Shown: one piece after another, positions 27,648-37,098 of the stretch
Numbering within the stretch: the first letter of the stretch is position 1
How the letters are laid out: each line of letters starts with the position of its first letter
Assembly: GCA_009695465.1 (NCBI GenBank)
Contig: SIAW01000015.1
Span: forward strand, 1 to 38,147
Length of the DNA stretch: 38,147 bases
Source: Pedosphaera sp.
GTDB lineage: Bacteria > Verrucomicrobiota > Verrucomicrobiia > Limisphaerales > UBA1100
Reading direction: 5' to 3'
Notes under the pieces: model-generated
What the model saw: the letters and a program-made list of their open reading frames with translations, nothing else
Told to the model about the DNA's origin: nothing
Databases searched by the model: none
Made by a program: the position numbers and the translations under genes

Positions 27648-30600
27648 CTACTTGGTCTGCAGCAGATAGGCGAAGAGGTCGCGGACTTGCTGCGGTTGCA
27701 GCGCGTCCAGCAGTCCTTCGGGCATCAGCGAAGTGCTCATCGCCTGCAACAACTTCACCTCGCTCCGCGCCAGCGTCACTTCGTTGCGCGCCAGATCGCG
27801 CAGCGTCACCGACAGCGGCGTTTGCTGGGTGATAAAACCCGTCAACGTCTGATCGTCGCGCGTGGTGATGTTGAACCCGGCGAACTCCTCGCGGATGCCC
27901 AGCGAAGGATCGACGATCGCGGGGATGAGGAAATCCAGATTGTTGAGTTGATACGCGCCCAAGTCCGGCCCCACGTTGCCGCCTTCATTTTGGAAACGAT
28001 GACACGTCGCGCACGCCAGCTTGAACAGCTCGCGGCCCGCCATGGCATTGCCTTTGCCGCCGGCGAGCACTTGCCGCACTTCCGCCATGCGTTGCGTTTT
28101 GGCCTCGGTGGTCTGGCGGATGCGGCCCCAATGTTTTTGGATGAGGCGATCCACCGATTCATCGCGGTGGCTCTGCATGGCCAGCAGGGTGGCCGGATCA
28201 ATGGTCTCCCGCGCAACACGCCCGCCGACGGACTGCAACAATTGCAACGACCAGTTACTGCGGCTGGCCATCACATGCTGCGCGGCGATGCGCTGCGTGG
28301 ATGTCATGGCCGTGTATTGATCGAGGATCGTGCGGCCAATCTCGATGTCGTCGAAACGTTGCAACGCGGCGAGCAGGTCGTTGCGTGGCGCGTCACTTTT
28401 CTCATCGCGGAACTGGCGAAGGAACACCGGCACCGCGCGCGGTTCGCGGCGTTCGGCCAGCAGGCGGATCAATTCGCGGCGATCGTTGGCCGTCGTCTTC
28501 GCGTCGGCCACACGATCGAGCGCTGATTGCAGCGCCTCGGGCAAACCCAGTCGCGTGGCGAAACTGGTGAGCGTGGGCGTGTGCGGGCGCGTCTGCCACG
28601 CCTTGCGCGCAGCGGTGAGCAACGTCTCGGGCACGGCGCGGACGGTGTCGCCGCGCAGTCCTTCCTCCATGCCGGTGATGAGCAGGTCCAGATGCGCTTC
28701 GGTGGGTGCCAATCCCATCAGCGCGGCGGCGGTCTGCAGATTGTCTGTTGTGCGTTCGGCGGTGTACCGGCGGCCAAGTCGAGCGATGATGTGCGTGCGG
28801 ACGATGGGCCGACTCCAAAACCCGGCGTCCTTGAAGAGCGCGATGACCTGCGCGCGATCACTGACGGCTTTGTTCTCGATGGCCCACCAGAGGAGCAGGG
28901 GAATATGTTTGTCGCCGCCATCCTCATCGCGCGCCAACAACTCGCGCAGCAACGGGAGCGCGGCGTCGGCGGGCCAGCGTTTGCAGGAGGCGGCGAGTTG
29001 GCTGCGGACTTCCGGATTCGATTCGCTGCGCGCGAGGACCAGCATCTGCGGGCGCAGATCGCTCGCGAGTTGGCGGTTGTCGCCGAGCAGACGGATGGTC
29101 CAGTAACGAACGAACGGATTCGTGTGCCGCAGAGTTTGCGCGGCGAAGGCGGTGTCAAATCCGCCGCTGACGTTGACGGCCCAAAAGGCTTCGAGCGCCA
29201 GTTGGCCTTGCTCTTGTGCAACCAGGTTTTTGAGCGCGGGCAGAAGCGCGGCGTCGCGGCGATCGGCCAGCACGCGCAGCGATTCTTGCCGCCACCATTT
29301 GTTGGGATTGCGAAGCTGGGCGATCAACTCCACCCCGGTGGATTTGGCGAGATCAAACGGCTTGATGAGCTTGGGCGCATCCGCGTTTTGCAGGCGATAG
29401 ATGCGGCCGCTCTCTTTGTGCCACGTGTCGCGCGGGTCGAGATGGCTGAGGCGGCTGTCGTACCAATCGGCGAAATACACGGCGCCGTCGGGACCGGCTT
29501 TTGTGTCCACGGGGCGGAACCAGCGATCGTCGGTGAGCACGGGCGTGTCGGTGTCCTCGGTACGGAAGGTGGAGGTGTCGGCGTAAATGCGGCTGGCCTG
29601 CACGCGATTGACCAGCGACATGGCGGCGATGATCTGGCCTTCGTGATTCGGCAACGCGCCGCCTTCATAGACAATCATGGACTGCGGGAAGCGCGGCTTG
29701 AATCCCACTTGCGCCATGTGCTCGAACCAGCCGAAGGCGTACGGGTTCATCAACGGGCCGTGTTTGCCCCAGCCTTTGATGTAGCAGCCGCCTTGTTCGT
29801 AATGCACGCCGCGGGTGTCGCCGTAGTTGGTGCCGGAGAAAAGGCGGCCCTGCGAATCGAAGTCGATGCAGTACGTGTTGCCGCCGCCTTCGGCGAAGAC
29901 CTCGAACTTTTTCGTCGCGGGATGATAACGCCACACCGCTTGCCCCAGAAATTTCACGCCCTGAATATCCGCCGTGCACGTGCTGCCGTGCGCACCGTAA
30001 ATCCAACCGTCCGGCCCCCAGCGCAGACTGTTCGCGCCCGAGTGCGTGTCCTCCAAACCGAAGCCGGAAAGATGCACTTCCGGCGGGCCATCGGGCGCGT
30101 CGTCGCGATTCTTGTCGGGATAAAAAAGCAGATACGGCGGCATCAACACCCACACCCCGCCGCGACCGCTCAACACGCTGCGCGCCATGTTCAACCCGTC
30201 GGCGAACACCTTGTGCTTGTCGAAGCGACCGTCGCCGTCGGTGTCTTCGTGGATGGAAATCAAGTCCGCGCCGCGGTCGTGATGCGGCGGCGCTTTGGGC
30301 ATCTTGTCGTACACCGCGCGCAGATATCTGTCGTAGGAAACAATCTTCAAGCCGGCGGGGAACGGGTACTGGAGATACTGCACCACCCACAGGCGGCCGC
30401 GCTCATCGAAGTTCATGTTGAGCGGCTGGCGCACCAACGGCTCATGCGCCACCACCTGCATCGCCAAGCCGGTGCCGACTTTGAAATTCTTGATCGTCGC
30501 CTCCGGTGTCAGCGGCTTGGAGGCATCCGTCAACGCGCCACCCGGCCGGAAACTGTCCACGAACGGCTTGAGCTTGTCATCAAACAGCGGCCCCTTTTTC

Positions 30601-30659
30601 TCCGCGGCAGCCAGTGTGGAAATCGCCAATGCCAGCGGCCAGAAAAGGAGATGGTTCAC
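27648..30659 (-). CDS. PVC-type haem-binding CxxCH protein (membrane-bound dehydrogenase-like propeller, HEAT-like repeats, C-terminal cytochrome c domain)
   Basis: LWVVQYLQYPFPAG, EDTDGDGRFDKHKVFADGLN, HSGANSLRWGPDGWIYGAHGSTC; C-terminal LACATCHRFQNEGGNVGPDLG. GTG start at 30659 gives signal peptide VNHLLFWPLALAISTLAAA. Confidence 0.9.
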   Translation of the reverse strand: MNHLLFWPLALAISTLAAAEKKGPLFDDKLKPFVDSFRPGGALTDASKPLTPEATIKNFKVGTGLAMQVVAHEPLVRQPLNMNFDERGRLWVVQYLQYPFPAGLKIVSYDRYLRAVYDKMPKAPPHHDRGADLISIHEDTDGDGRFDKHKVFADGLNMARSVLSGRGGVWVLMPPYLLFYPDKNRDDAPDGPPEVHLSGFGLEDTHSGANSLRWGPDGWIYGAHGSTCTADIQGVKFLGQAVWRYHPATKKFEVFAEGGGNTYCIDFDSQGRLFSGTNYGDTRGVHYEQGGCYIKGWGKHGPLMNPYAFGWFEHMAQVGFKPRFPQSMIVYEGGALPNHEGQIIAAMSLVNRVQASRIYADTSTFRTEDTDTPVLTDDRWFRPVDTKAGPDGAVYFADWYDSRLSHLDPRDTWHKESGRIYRLQNADAPKLIKPFDLAKSTGVELIAQLRNPNKWWRQESLRVLADRRDAALLPALKNLVAQEQGQLALEAFWAVNVSGGFDTAFAAQTLRHTNPFVRYWTIRLLGDNRQLASDLRPQMLVLARSESNPEVRSQLAASCKRWPADAALPLLRELLARDEDGGDKHIPLLLWWAIENKAVSDRAQVIALFKDAGFWSRPIVRTHIIARLGRRYTAERTTDNLQTAAALMGLAPTEAHLDLLITGMEEGLRGDTVRAVPETLLTAARKAWQTRPHTPTLTSFATRLGLPEALQSALDRVADAKTTANDRRELIRLLAERREPRAVPVFLRQFRDEKSDAPRNDLLAALQRFDDIEIGRTILDQYTAMTSTQRIAAQHVMASRSNWSLQLLQSVGGRVARETIDPATLLAMQSHRDESVDRLIQKHWGRIRQTTEAKTQRMAEVRQVLAGGKGNAMAGRELFKLACATCHRFQNEGGNVGPDLGAYQLNNLDFLIPAIVDPSLGIREEFAGFNITTRDDQTLTGFITQQTPLSVTLRDLARNEVTLARSEVKLLQAMSTSLMPEGLLDALQPQQVRDLFAYLLQTK

Positions 30660-30724
30660 GCGCAGATTTTGAAGCCGCGAGATGCTGAAGACAAGCGCCA
30701 ATCTGCGTCCGTGCGTGCGGTGGA

Positions 30725-32095
30725 TCAAAGCAGCACGCCGGCCACCGCAGCGTTGAGCAGCGTGGCGACGAAACCGACGAAGAGCGCTTTCATCCCGAGC
30801 CGCGCGAGGTCGCCGCGCCGTTCCGGTGCCATCGCGCCAATGCCGCCCAACTGAATGCCGACGGAGGCAAAGTTGGCGAAGCCGGTGAGCGCGAAGGCTG
30901 TCAACATGTACGAGCGGTCGCTCATGAATCCCTCGGTGGCCTTCCAGCCTTTCATCAGGAGATAGGCGTAGTGTTCGTTGATGGACAATTTGGCGCCGAG
31001 CAGGCTGGCCACATTCGGGACATCGGCGAGGTCCACGCCCATGAGGAACGCCGCGGGCGCGAAGATGCAGCCGAAGATTTTTTGCAGCGAGAGTCCGTCG
31101 TGCAGCAATCCCAGCAACGCATCGGCCATCGCGACGAAGGCGATGAAGACGATGAGCATCGCGCCGACGTTGAGCGCCAGCCGCAGTCCGTCGCTGGTGC
31201 CGGTGGCGGCGGCGTCAATGCCGTTGACGTGCGGCGATTTCTCCAACTCCATCTGTGCGCTGCCCGCTGTCTCCGGTCGGCCCAGTTCCGGCATGAAAAG
31301 TTTGGAGAGATAAAGACTGCAGGGACAGGCCATGATGCACGTGGTGAGCACGGCCACGGGGTCGGCGCCGTAATTGATGTACACCACCATGATGCCGCCG
31401 GAGATGTGCGCCATGCCGCTGGTCATCAGCGCGAACAATTCGGAGTTGGTCATGCGTGGGATGTATGGCTTCACGATGAGCGGCGCTTCCGTCTGGCCCA
31501 TGAAGACGTTGGCGGAGACCGAGAGCGTCTCTGCGCCGCTGGTTCCCATCAGATGAATCATGCCGCGCGCCATCCAACGCACGCACCATTGCAGCACGCC
31601 GTAGTGGTAGAGCACCGTGAAAAACGCGGAGACAAACAGGATGGGCGGCAGCGCCTTGAAGGCGAAGATGAAGAGGAACTCCTTGCCGGGATTGAGTGCG
31701 AGGTCGCCCGGCCGCGCGAGATTGCCAAAGACGAACTCCGCGCCTTTGTCGGAGAAATCAATGAAGCTCACGATGACGACCTTCGCCGAGTTGAACGCGT
31801 CCTTCACCCACGGCACCTTGAGCACGAGCACCGCCAGCAGCACTTGCAGCGCGACGCCCCAGCCGATGGTTTTCCAATTCACCTCGCGCAGGTTCGTGGA
31901 GAACATCGCCACCAATCCGAAGAAGCAGAAAATTCCCGCCAACGCCTGGCCGCGCAGTCCGATGGTCTCGCGCAGGGCATAGGCCGCGAGTCCCAGCAAC
32001 ACGATGCCCACGCCAATGGCGACACGCCAACGCAACGGTGTGGGCGGCGATGCAGTCCGTGCGGCTGATGGGGCAGCGGTGGGATCCGGTTCCAT
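30725..32095 (-). CDS. Concentrative nucleoside transporter (NupC/CNT family)
   Basis: GLRGQALAGIFCFFGLVAMFSTN, NVFMGQTEAPLIVKPYIPRMTNSELFALMTSGMAHISGGIM, SDRSYMLTAFALTGFANFASVGIQLGGIGAMAPERR. Confidence 0.93.
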   Translation of the reverse strand: MEPDPTAAPSAARTASPPTPLRWRVAIGVGIVLLGLAAYALRETIGLRGQALAGIFCFFGLVAMFSTNLREVNWKTIGWGVALQVLLAVLVLKVPWVKDAFNSAKVVIVSFIDFSDKGAEFVFGNLARPGDLALNPGKEFLFIFAFKALPPILFVSAFFTVLYHYGVLQWCVRWMARGMIHLMGTSGAETLSVSANVFMGQTEAPLIVKPYIPRMTNSELFALMTSGMAHISGGIMVVYINYGADPVAVLTTCIMACPCSLYLSKLFMPELGRPETAGSAQMELEKSPHVNGIDAAATGTSDGLRLALNVGAMLIVFIAFVAMADALLGLLHDGLSLQKIFGCIFAPAAFLMGVDLADVPNVASLLGAKLSINEHYAYLLMKGWKATEGFMSDRSYMLTAFALTGFANFASVGIQLGGIGAMAPERRGDLARLGMKALFVGFVATLLNAAVAGVLL

Positions 32096-32160
32096 GGGGA
32101 GTGTCGCCGTGAAACTACACGGAATGGAAATGGCGCACAGGAAAAACTGGCGGCACCGAT

Positions 32161-33189
32161 CTACGTTGCCTGCGCGGTGCGCACGAGAGTCTTGATCGCG
32201 CGTTGACCCCGCGACATGCGAGCAAAGAGCGCGGGCAACTCGTCGAGCGCGCATTCTCCATCCACAAAATCGGCGGCGCGCACTGTACCTCCCTCGATGA
32301 ATTCCAAAGCGCGGCGGAACGTGCGCGGCGTGTGATGGAAACTCGCCTGCAACGAGAGGCTGGCGTAATGCAGCCGCTCCGTGTCCAGCGTGATTGTGGC
32401 ACCGGCGGCGCAGCCGCCGAAGAAATTCACCGTGCCGCCCTTGCGCACCAATCGCGTCGCCGCTTCCCAAGTCTGCGGCGTCCCGACGGCCTCGATCACC
32501 ACATCAAACGGACCAAGTGCGGAGGCTGTTTCGGCCACATCACCATCACCGACATTCACGATGGCATCTGCGCCGAGATGTTGCGCCATCTGCAAACGCT
32601 GCGTGCCACGTCCCGCGAGTGTCACGCGGCAGCCAAGATTTTTTGCGAGGCAAGTGAACATGAGACCGATGGGACCGGAGCCGATGACCAGCACATGCTG
32701 CCCCGCGCGCAGCCGACTTTCTTCCACGCCTTGAACCACGCAGGCCAGCGGTTCGGCGAGCGCTGCATCGGCAAACGCAGTCTGCGGGCGCAACCGGTGC
32801 AGATTGCGCTGCACGATGCGCGCGGGGATGACGATGCGTTCGGCGTACGCGCCATTGAGAAAGAGCAGGTCGTCGCAGAGATTCTCCTGCGCGTTGCGGC
32901 AATGAAAACATTCGCCGCACGGCGCGGAGTTGGCCGGCACCACACGATCGCCGATGGCCCAGTCCGTGACACGCTCGCCCGTCTCACAAATCACGCCGGC
33001 CAGTTCGTGGCCAAAGAGCGCCGGGGGCTGGATCATGCGCGGGTGCCCGCCGCGTTTGAACACCTTCAGATCCGTGCCGCAAGTGAGCGCGGCGCGGATG
33101 GCCACGCGCACTTCACCCGCACGCAACGCAGGCTCGGGCACATCCTCGATGCGCACGTCTTCCCGGCCATGCAGGACGGCGGCTTTCAC
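32161..33189 (-). CDS. Zinc-dependent medium-chain alcohol/polyol dehydrogenase
   Basis: CGTDLKVFKRG, GHELAGVI, CGECFHCRNAQENLC structural zinc Cys, LVIGSGPIGLMFTCLAK. GTG start at 33189 fits family N-terminus VKAAVLHGREDVRIEDVPEP. Confidence 0.9.
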   Translation of the reverse strand: MKAAVLHGREDVRIEDVPEPALRAGEVRVAIRAALTCGTDLKVFKRGGHPRMIQPPALFGHELAGVICETGERVTDWAIGDRVVPANSAPCGECFHCRNAQENLCDDLLFLNGAYAERIVIPARIVQRNLHRLRPQTAFADAALAEPLACVVQGVEESRLRAGQHVLVIGSGPIGLMFTCLAKNLGCRVTLAGRGTQRLQMAQHLGADAIVNVGDGDVAETASALGPFDVVIEAVGTPQTWEAATRLVRKGGTVNFFGGCAAGATITLDTERLHYASLSLQASFHHTPRTFRRALEFIEGGTVRAADFVDGECALDELPALFARMSRGQRAIKTLVRTAQAT

Positions 33190-33195
33190 GCAGGC

Positions 33196-33224
33196 TTTGT
33201 AGGACGCAGGCGCGGCGGCCTCAA
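33196..33224 (-). promoter_or_regulatory. Possible leaderless promoter of the zinc-dependent dehydrogenase
   Basis: TTGAGG, N17, TACAAA, then 6 nt to GTG at 33189. Confidence 0.5.
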
Positions 33225-33280
33225 CAACTTTCGCGTGCCGCACGCCGCGCCGTGTGTTAGCAGTGCGCGACCGGAGGCAC

Positions 33281-33931
33281 ATGGAAATAGTCCGCAACAT
33301 CTTCGACGTGCTGCTGCACCTCAATCAGCACTTGCAAAGCTGGACGGCCGAGTACGGCGTGTGGGTGTACGGCATCCTGTTCCTGATTGTGTTCTGCGAA
33401 ACAGGACTGGTGGTGACGCCGTTTCTGCCGGGCGATTCGCTGCTCTTCGCCGTCGGCGCTTTGGCAGGCGGCGGGACGTTGAGCGCGCCACTCGCGGGGG
33501 GTCTGATATTTCTGGCGGCGGTGTTGGGCGACGCGGTGAATTATTTCATCGGCTCACGACTGGGTGAGGTGGCCTGCGTACGTTGGCCGCGTCTCATCCG
33601 TCGCGAATATCTGGATCGCACGCACAGCTTTTTTGAGCGGTACGGCGGCAAGACCATCATCATCGCGCGCTTCGTGCCCATCGTGCGCACGTTCGCGCCT
33701 TTCGTGGCGGGCGCGGGGCGGATGACTTACCGGCGATTCATGGCGTACAATGTTTCCGGCGCGGCGCTGTGGGTGGTGACGATTGTCGGTGCCGGTTTTT
33801 GGTTTGGCCAAATGGAGTGGGTGAAAAAGAATTTCTCCGCCGTTGTGCTGGCGATCATCGTCATCTCCATCCTGCCAGCGGTCTTCGAAGTATGGCGCGA
33901 ATGGCGACGCGCTCGGCAGCCCGCGAAGTGA
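33281..33931 (+). CDS. DedA family membrane protein
   Basis: FCETGLVVTPFLPGDSLLFAVGAL, GDAVNYFIGSRLG, FFERYGGKTIIIARFVPIVRTFAPFVAGAGRMTYRRFMAYNVSGA. Confidence 0.95.
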   Translation: MEIVRNIFDVLLHLNQHLQSWTAEYGVWVYGILFLIVFCETGLVVTPFLPGDSLLFAVGALAGGGTLSAPLAGGLIFLAAVLGDAVNYFIGSRLGEVACVRWPRLIRREYLDRTHSFFERYGGKTIIIARFVPIVRTFAPFVAGAGRMTYRRFMAYNVSGAALWVVTIVGAGFWFGQMEWVKKNFSAVVLAIIVISILPAVFEVWREWRRARQPAK

Positions 33932-33937
33932 ATCAAC

Positions 33938-35077
33938 TCACGCCGCGCTGCCGCCGCAGTAGAGGCGCGGCACGCGGTAGGTGATGGCCGTCAGGATTTC
34001 CCACGGCACAGTGCCGCACCATTGGGCCAGTTGCTGCGCGGTGATTTCGGCGCGGCCTTGTTTGCCGATCAACACCGCTTCGTCCCCCGGCTGCGCGCGC
34101 ACGCGCGAGACATCCACCATCAATTGATCCATCGTAATGCGCCCGAGCACCGAGCAGAGCCGTCCGCCCACCAACACCCGCGCGCTGCCGCTGCCGCTGC
34201 GCAGATAGCCATCGCCGTAACCGGCCGTGAGGGTGGCCACGCGCATCCGGCGCGATGCCACAAAGCTGCGCCCGTAACTGAGCGATGCGCCCGGCTCGAT
34301 GGTTTTCACCAATGCCACGCGGCATTTCAAACTCAGCGCCGGACGGAGATGGCGTTTGAGCAGCGCGGGCGCACGGCGCCGTCCCGGCGGCAGGACGCCG
34401 TACACCAGCAGGCCGGGCCGCGCGAGGTTGCACATCGCATCAGGCTCGTGCAGCAGCGCGGCGCTGTTGTTGGCGTGGATGAAATCAAAGCCGCGCCCAT
34501 CTCGTGCCAGTTGCTGCACCAATTTCTCGAAGGCCCGACGCTGCCGGCGCGAGTAGGCCGCGTCATCCTCGGCCGCCGCGTAGTGGGTGTACAAACCTGT
34601 CACGCGCAGATGCGGCAGGCGATCCACTGCCGCGAGGAGCTTGGGCACCGCATCCACTGGCGCGCCCAGTCGGCCCATGCCCGTGTCCACCTTCAGATGC
34701 GCTTGCACGCTTTTTCCAAGCCGCGCTGCGGTGGCAGAAAAAGCACGCGCCTCCGCAATCGTCGAGAGCGTGGGCATCACGTTGTCTTTCACCGCTGTCT
34801 CCACTTCGTCGGGCAGACACGCGCCGAGCATGAGGATGGGAAAGCCGCGGCCGACGGAGCGGATGTCGCGCGCCTCCTGCAGATTGGCCACGCCAAAAAT
34901 ATCCGTGCCCGCCTGCATCAACAGCGCTGCCACTTGTCGCAGTCCGTGGCCGTAGGCATCGGCCTTGACGACGGTGAGGATTTTTTTCTGCGGCCCGATG
35001 CGATAACGCAGCCACGCAAGGTTGCCGCGCAGTGCGTCCAAATCAATCTCCGCCCAGCATCGGTGGGTGAAACTCAC
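33938..35077 (-). CDS. alr: Alanine racemase (GTG start)
   Basis: AEIDLDALRGNLAWLR, VVKADAYGHG PLP lysine, KVDTGMGRLG, HANNSAALL, ARPGLLVYGVLP, AGYGDGY, GRITMDQLMVDV. Confidence 0.96.
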   Translation of the reverse strand: MSFTHRCWAEIDLDALRGNLAWLRYRIGPQKKILTVVKADAYGHGLRQVAALLMQAGTDIFGVANLQEARDIRSVGRGFPILMLGACLPDEVETAVKDNVMPTLSTIAEARAFSATAARLGKSVQAHLKVDTGMGRLGAPVDAVPKLLAAVDRLPHLRVTGLYTHYAAAEDDAAYSRRQRRAFEKLVQQLARDGRGFDFIHANNSAALLHEPDAMCNLARPGLLVYGVLPPGRRRAPALLKRHLRPALSLKCRVALVKTIEPGASLSYGRSFVASRRMRVATLTAGYGDGYLRSGSGSARVLVGGRLCSVLGRITMDQLMVDVSRVRAQPGDEAVLIGKQGRAEITAQQLAQWCGTVPWEILTAITYRVPRLYCGGSAA

Positions 35078-35125
35078 AAGGCCGAATCAGGCGGACGCAT
35101 GCCCGGTTTGGCAAGCGCGGGTCAT

Positions 35126-35785
35126 TCACAGCACGCGCGGCGGTGTGGCCAGCGGGACTGTCGCGAATTGCGCCGCGCGCAGGTAAATGGGTTCGAGTGT
35201 TTCATCGGGTGTTGAAACATCTGCCGCGGCCAGCCGTGCTGCCGCTAGTCGAGCGAGCATCGCTGCGTCAGGAAATATTGGCTGGCAGCGGTCAACCAAC
35301 GTGGCGGTGTCTGGGCACAGACCTTTCGTTGTGGCCAGTGCCGCGCTTGCTTCTGTGGCGGAGACGATGGACAGCGGCAGCGTGAGTCGCGTGCCCGCTT
35401 CATCCAACTCGTACTCGGCGCGATAGAATTCACCGCGCTGCGCATCAATGAGGACGGTGCAGGGGCCGCGCGTACCGCTGGCGTGCGCGGTGGCGGCGAT
35501 GACCTCGGCGCTGCTGATGCCGAGCAGGCGAATCGGGCGCACCAGTTGCCAGCCTTGCGCAAAGGCGATGGCCGCGCGGATGCCTGCGTAGGAACCTGGC
35601 CCAATGCCAATCGCGATGGCGTGCACTTGCGCGGGTTGCCAGCCGGCCTCGCGCAGGGTGTGTTCCACCTGCTGCGGGACGGATGCTTTTGGGGCATCAG
35701 AAAACGACTGCGCGCAGAGGCGGCCTTCACACAATGCAGCCGTGCTGCGTCGTGGGCTGGAGAATTCAATCGCCAAAATCTTCAT
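35126..35785 (-). CDS. tsaB: tRNA threonylcarbamoyladenosine biosynthesis protein TsaB
   Basis: MKILAIEFSSPRRSTAAL, IAIGIGPGSYAGIRAAIAFAQGWQL; adjacent to tsaE. Confidence 0.92.
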   Translation of the reverse strand: MKILAIEFSSPRRSTAALCEGRLCAQSFSDAPKASVPQQVEHTLREAGWQPAQVHAIAIGIGPGSYAGIRAAIAFAQGWQLVRPIRLLGISSAEVIAATAHASGTRGPCTVLIDAQRGEFYRAEYELDEAGTRLTLPLSIVSATEASAALATTKGLCPDTATLVDRCQPIFPDAAMLARLAAARLAAADVSTPDETLEPIYLRAAQFATVPLATPPRVL

Positions 35786-36191
35786 ACTCGATGCGGCGTT
35801 CGGTGGGGCTGACCTCGCTTAGTCGGGCGTGACGATAGCGCGTCGGGCGCGGCCCTTGCCAGCGTTCCATCCACTCGATGAGGGTCACGCCGTCGGGCGC
35901 AAGATAAGGCCCCAATCCAGCGGACAAAATCTGCGCGTCATTTTCCAGCCGATAAAAATCCAGATGACACAGCAGCAGTCGCCCACCGTGATACTCGTGC
36001 AGGAGCGTGAACGTGGGCGAGGTGATCAGCCCGCTGATGCCCAGTCCGTGGGCGAGACCCTTGGCCAGTTGCGTTTTGCCCGCGCCCAAATCGCCGTCGA
36101 GGCCGATCACCCAGCCGGGCCGTGCTTCCTGCGCCCACGCGACGCCCAGCGCGAAGGTGGCTTCAGGACTTTTGGAAATGCACGTAGCCAT
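35766..36191 (-). CDS. tsaE: tRNA threonylcarbamoyladenosine biosynthesis ATPase TsaE
   Basis: LDGDLGAGKTQLAKGLAHGLGI Walker A, SPTFTLLHEYHGG, LCHLDFYRLE, VTLIEWMERW. Confidence 0.95.
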   Translation of the reverse strand: MATCISKSPEATFALGVAWAQEARPGWVIGLDGDLGAGKTQLAKGLAHGLGISGLITSPTFTLLHEYHGGRLLLCHLDFYRLENDAQILSAGLGPYLAPDGVTLIEWMERWQGPRPTRYRHARLSEVSPTERRIEYEDFGD

Positions 36192-37098
36192 GAGCGGTGA
36201 ACGGGCGCACGCCGTCGCGGTCGCGCAAAGTGATGCCGGGCTTGGCGGTGATCCTGCCGATGCAACTGAGGCGCAGATCGGCGAACGCCTGCTTCCACGC
36301 GTCCAAGAGCGGCACGGCTTGGCGGGGCGCGATGGTGAAGAGCAGTTCGTAATCTTCGCCATCGGTCAGCGCGGCGAGCAGCGGCGGTTTGCTGGAGGGT
36401 GTTTGACGCGCAGCTTGGCGGAGGGTGTCGCTGATGGGGATGGCCGGGGTCAGCAATTCGGCGCCGCAGTGACTGGCGTCGAGCAGATGGCGCAAGTCCG
36501 ACGCCAAGCCGTCGCTCAGATCAATCATCGCGTGCGGCAGAAAATGTTCGGCCAGCCAACGTGCTTGAGACAGGCGCGGCTCAAAATCCAAGTGCCGACC
36601 GTGCAGCGATCCGCCGAGTTGGCCGGTGACAAAAATAGCGTCGCCGGACTGGCTGCCCGCGCGGCGCACGCAGCGGGCTGGCGGCACGGTGCCGAGCAGC
36701 GCGATGGAGAGAGTCAGCACGGGCGTCGTGGTGGTTTCGCCGCCCACGATGGCCACGCCGTGTTGTTGCGCCAACGTTGTCATCCCGCGGTAGATGGCCT
36801 CGATGCGTTCGGGAGAATTCATGTCCGGCAGGCCCACGGTGACGAGTGCGTGCGTGGGGGTGCCCGCCATGGCGGCGATGTCTGAGAGGGCGCGGGCCAG
36901 CGCCTTGCGCCCGATTTTTTCAGGCTCGGTGGCGGCGGTGAAATGCACGCCTTCCACCACGGCGTCGGTCTTGAAGAGCAGCCACTGGCCCGGCAAAGCC
37001 AAGTCCAGCACAGCGCAGTCGTCGCCGGCGCCCACGCGGACGGAGTCGTTGGTGGGCAAACTCGCGGTCAGCCGTTGGATGAGTTCCGTCTCGTTCAT
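36163..37098 (-). CDS. thiL: Thiamine-monophosphate kinase
   Basis: VGAGDDCAVL, LFKTDAVVEGVHFTA, KALARALSDIAAMAGTPTHALVTVGLP, IVGGETTT, DLSDGLASDLRHLL. Confidence 0.95.
   Translation of the reverse strand: MNETELIQRLTASLPTNDSVRVGAGDDCAVLDLALPGQWLLFKTDAVVEGVHFTAATEPEKIGRKALARALSDIAAMAGTPTHALVTVGLPDMNSPERIEAIYRGMTTLAQQHGVAIVGGETTTTPVLTLSIALLGTVPPARCVRRAGSQSGDAIFVTGQLGGSLHGRHLDFEPRLSQARWLAEHFLPHAMIDLSDGLASDLRHLLDASHCGAELLTPAIPISDTLRQAARQTPSSKPPLLAALTDGEDYELLFTIAPRQAVPLLDAWKQAFADLRLSCIGRITAKPGITLRDRDGVRPFTAHGYVHFQKS

Noticed and set aside
28527-30854. 775-aa plus-strand ORF opposite the PVC cytochrome gene
   Set aside because: Shadow ORF of a long high-GC coding sequence: composition rich in R/H/Q/A, no recognisable domain, and the minus-strand gene is convincing.
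32203-33567. 454-aa plus-strand ORF spanning the dehydrogenase and the start of dedA
   Set aside because: Antisense to the dehydrogenase and out of frame with DedA; no domain signature.
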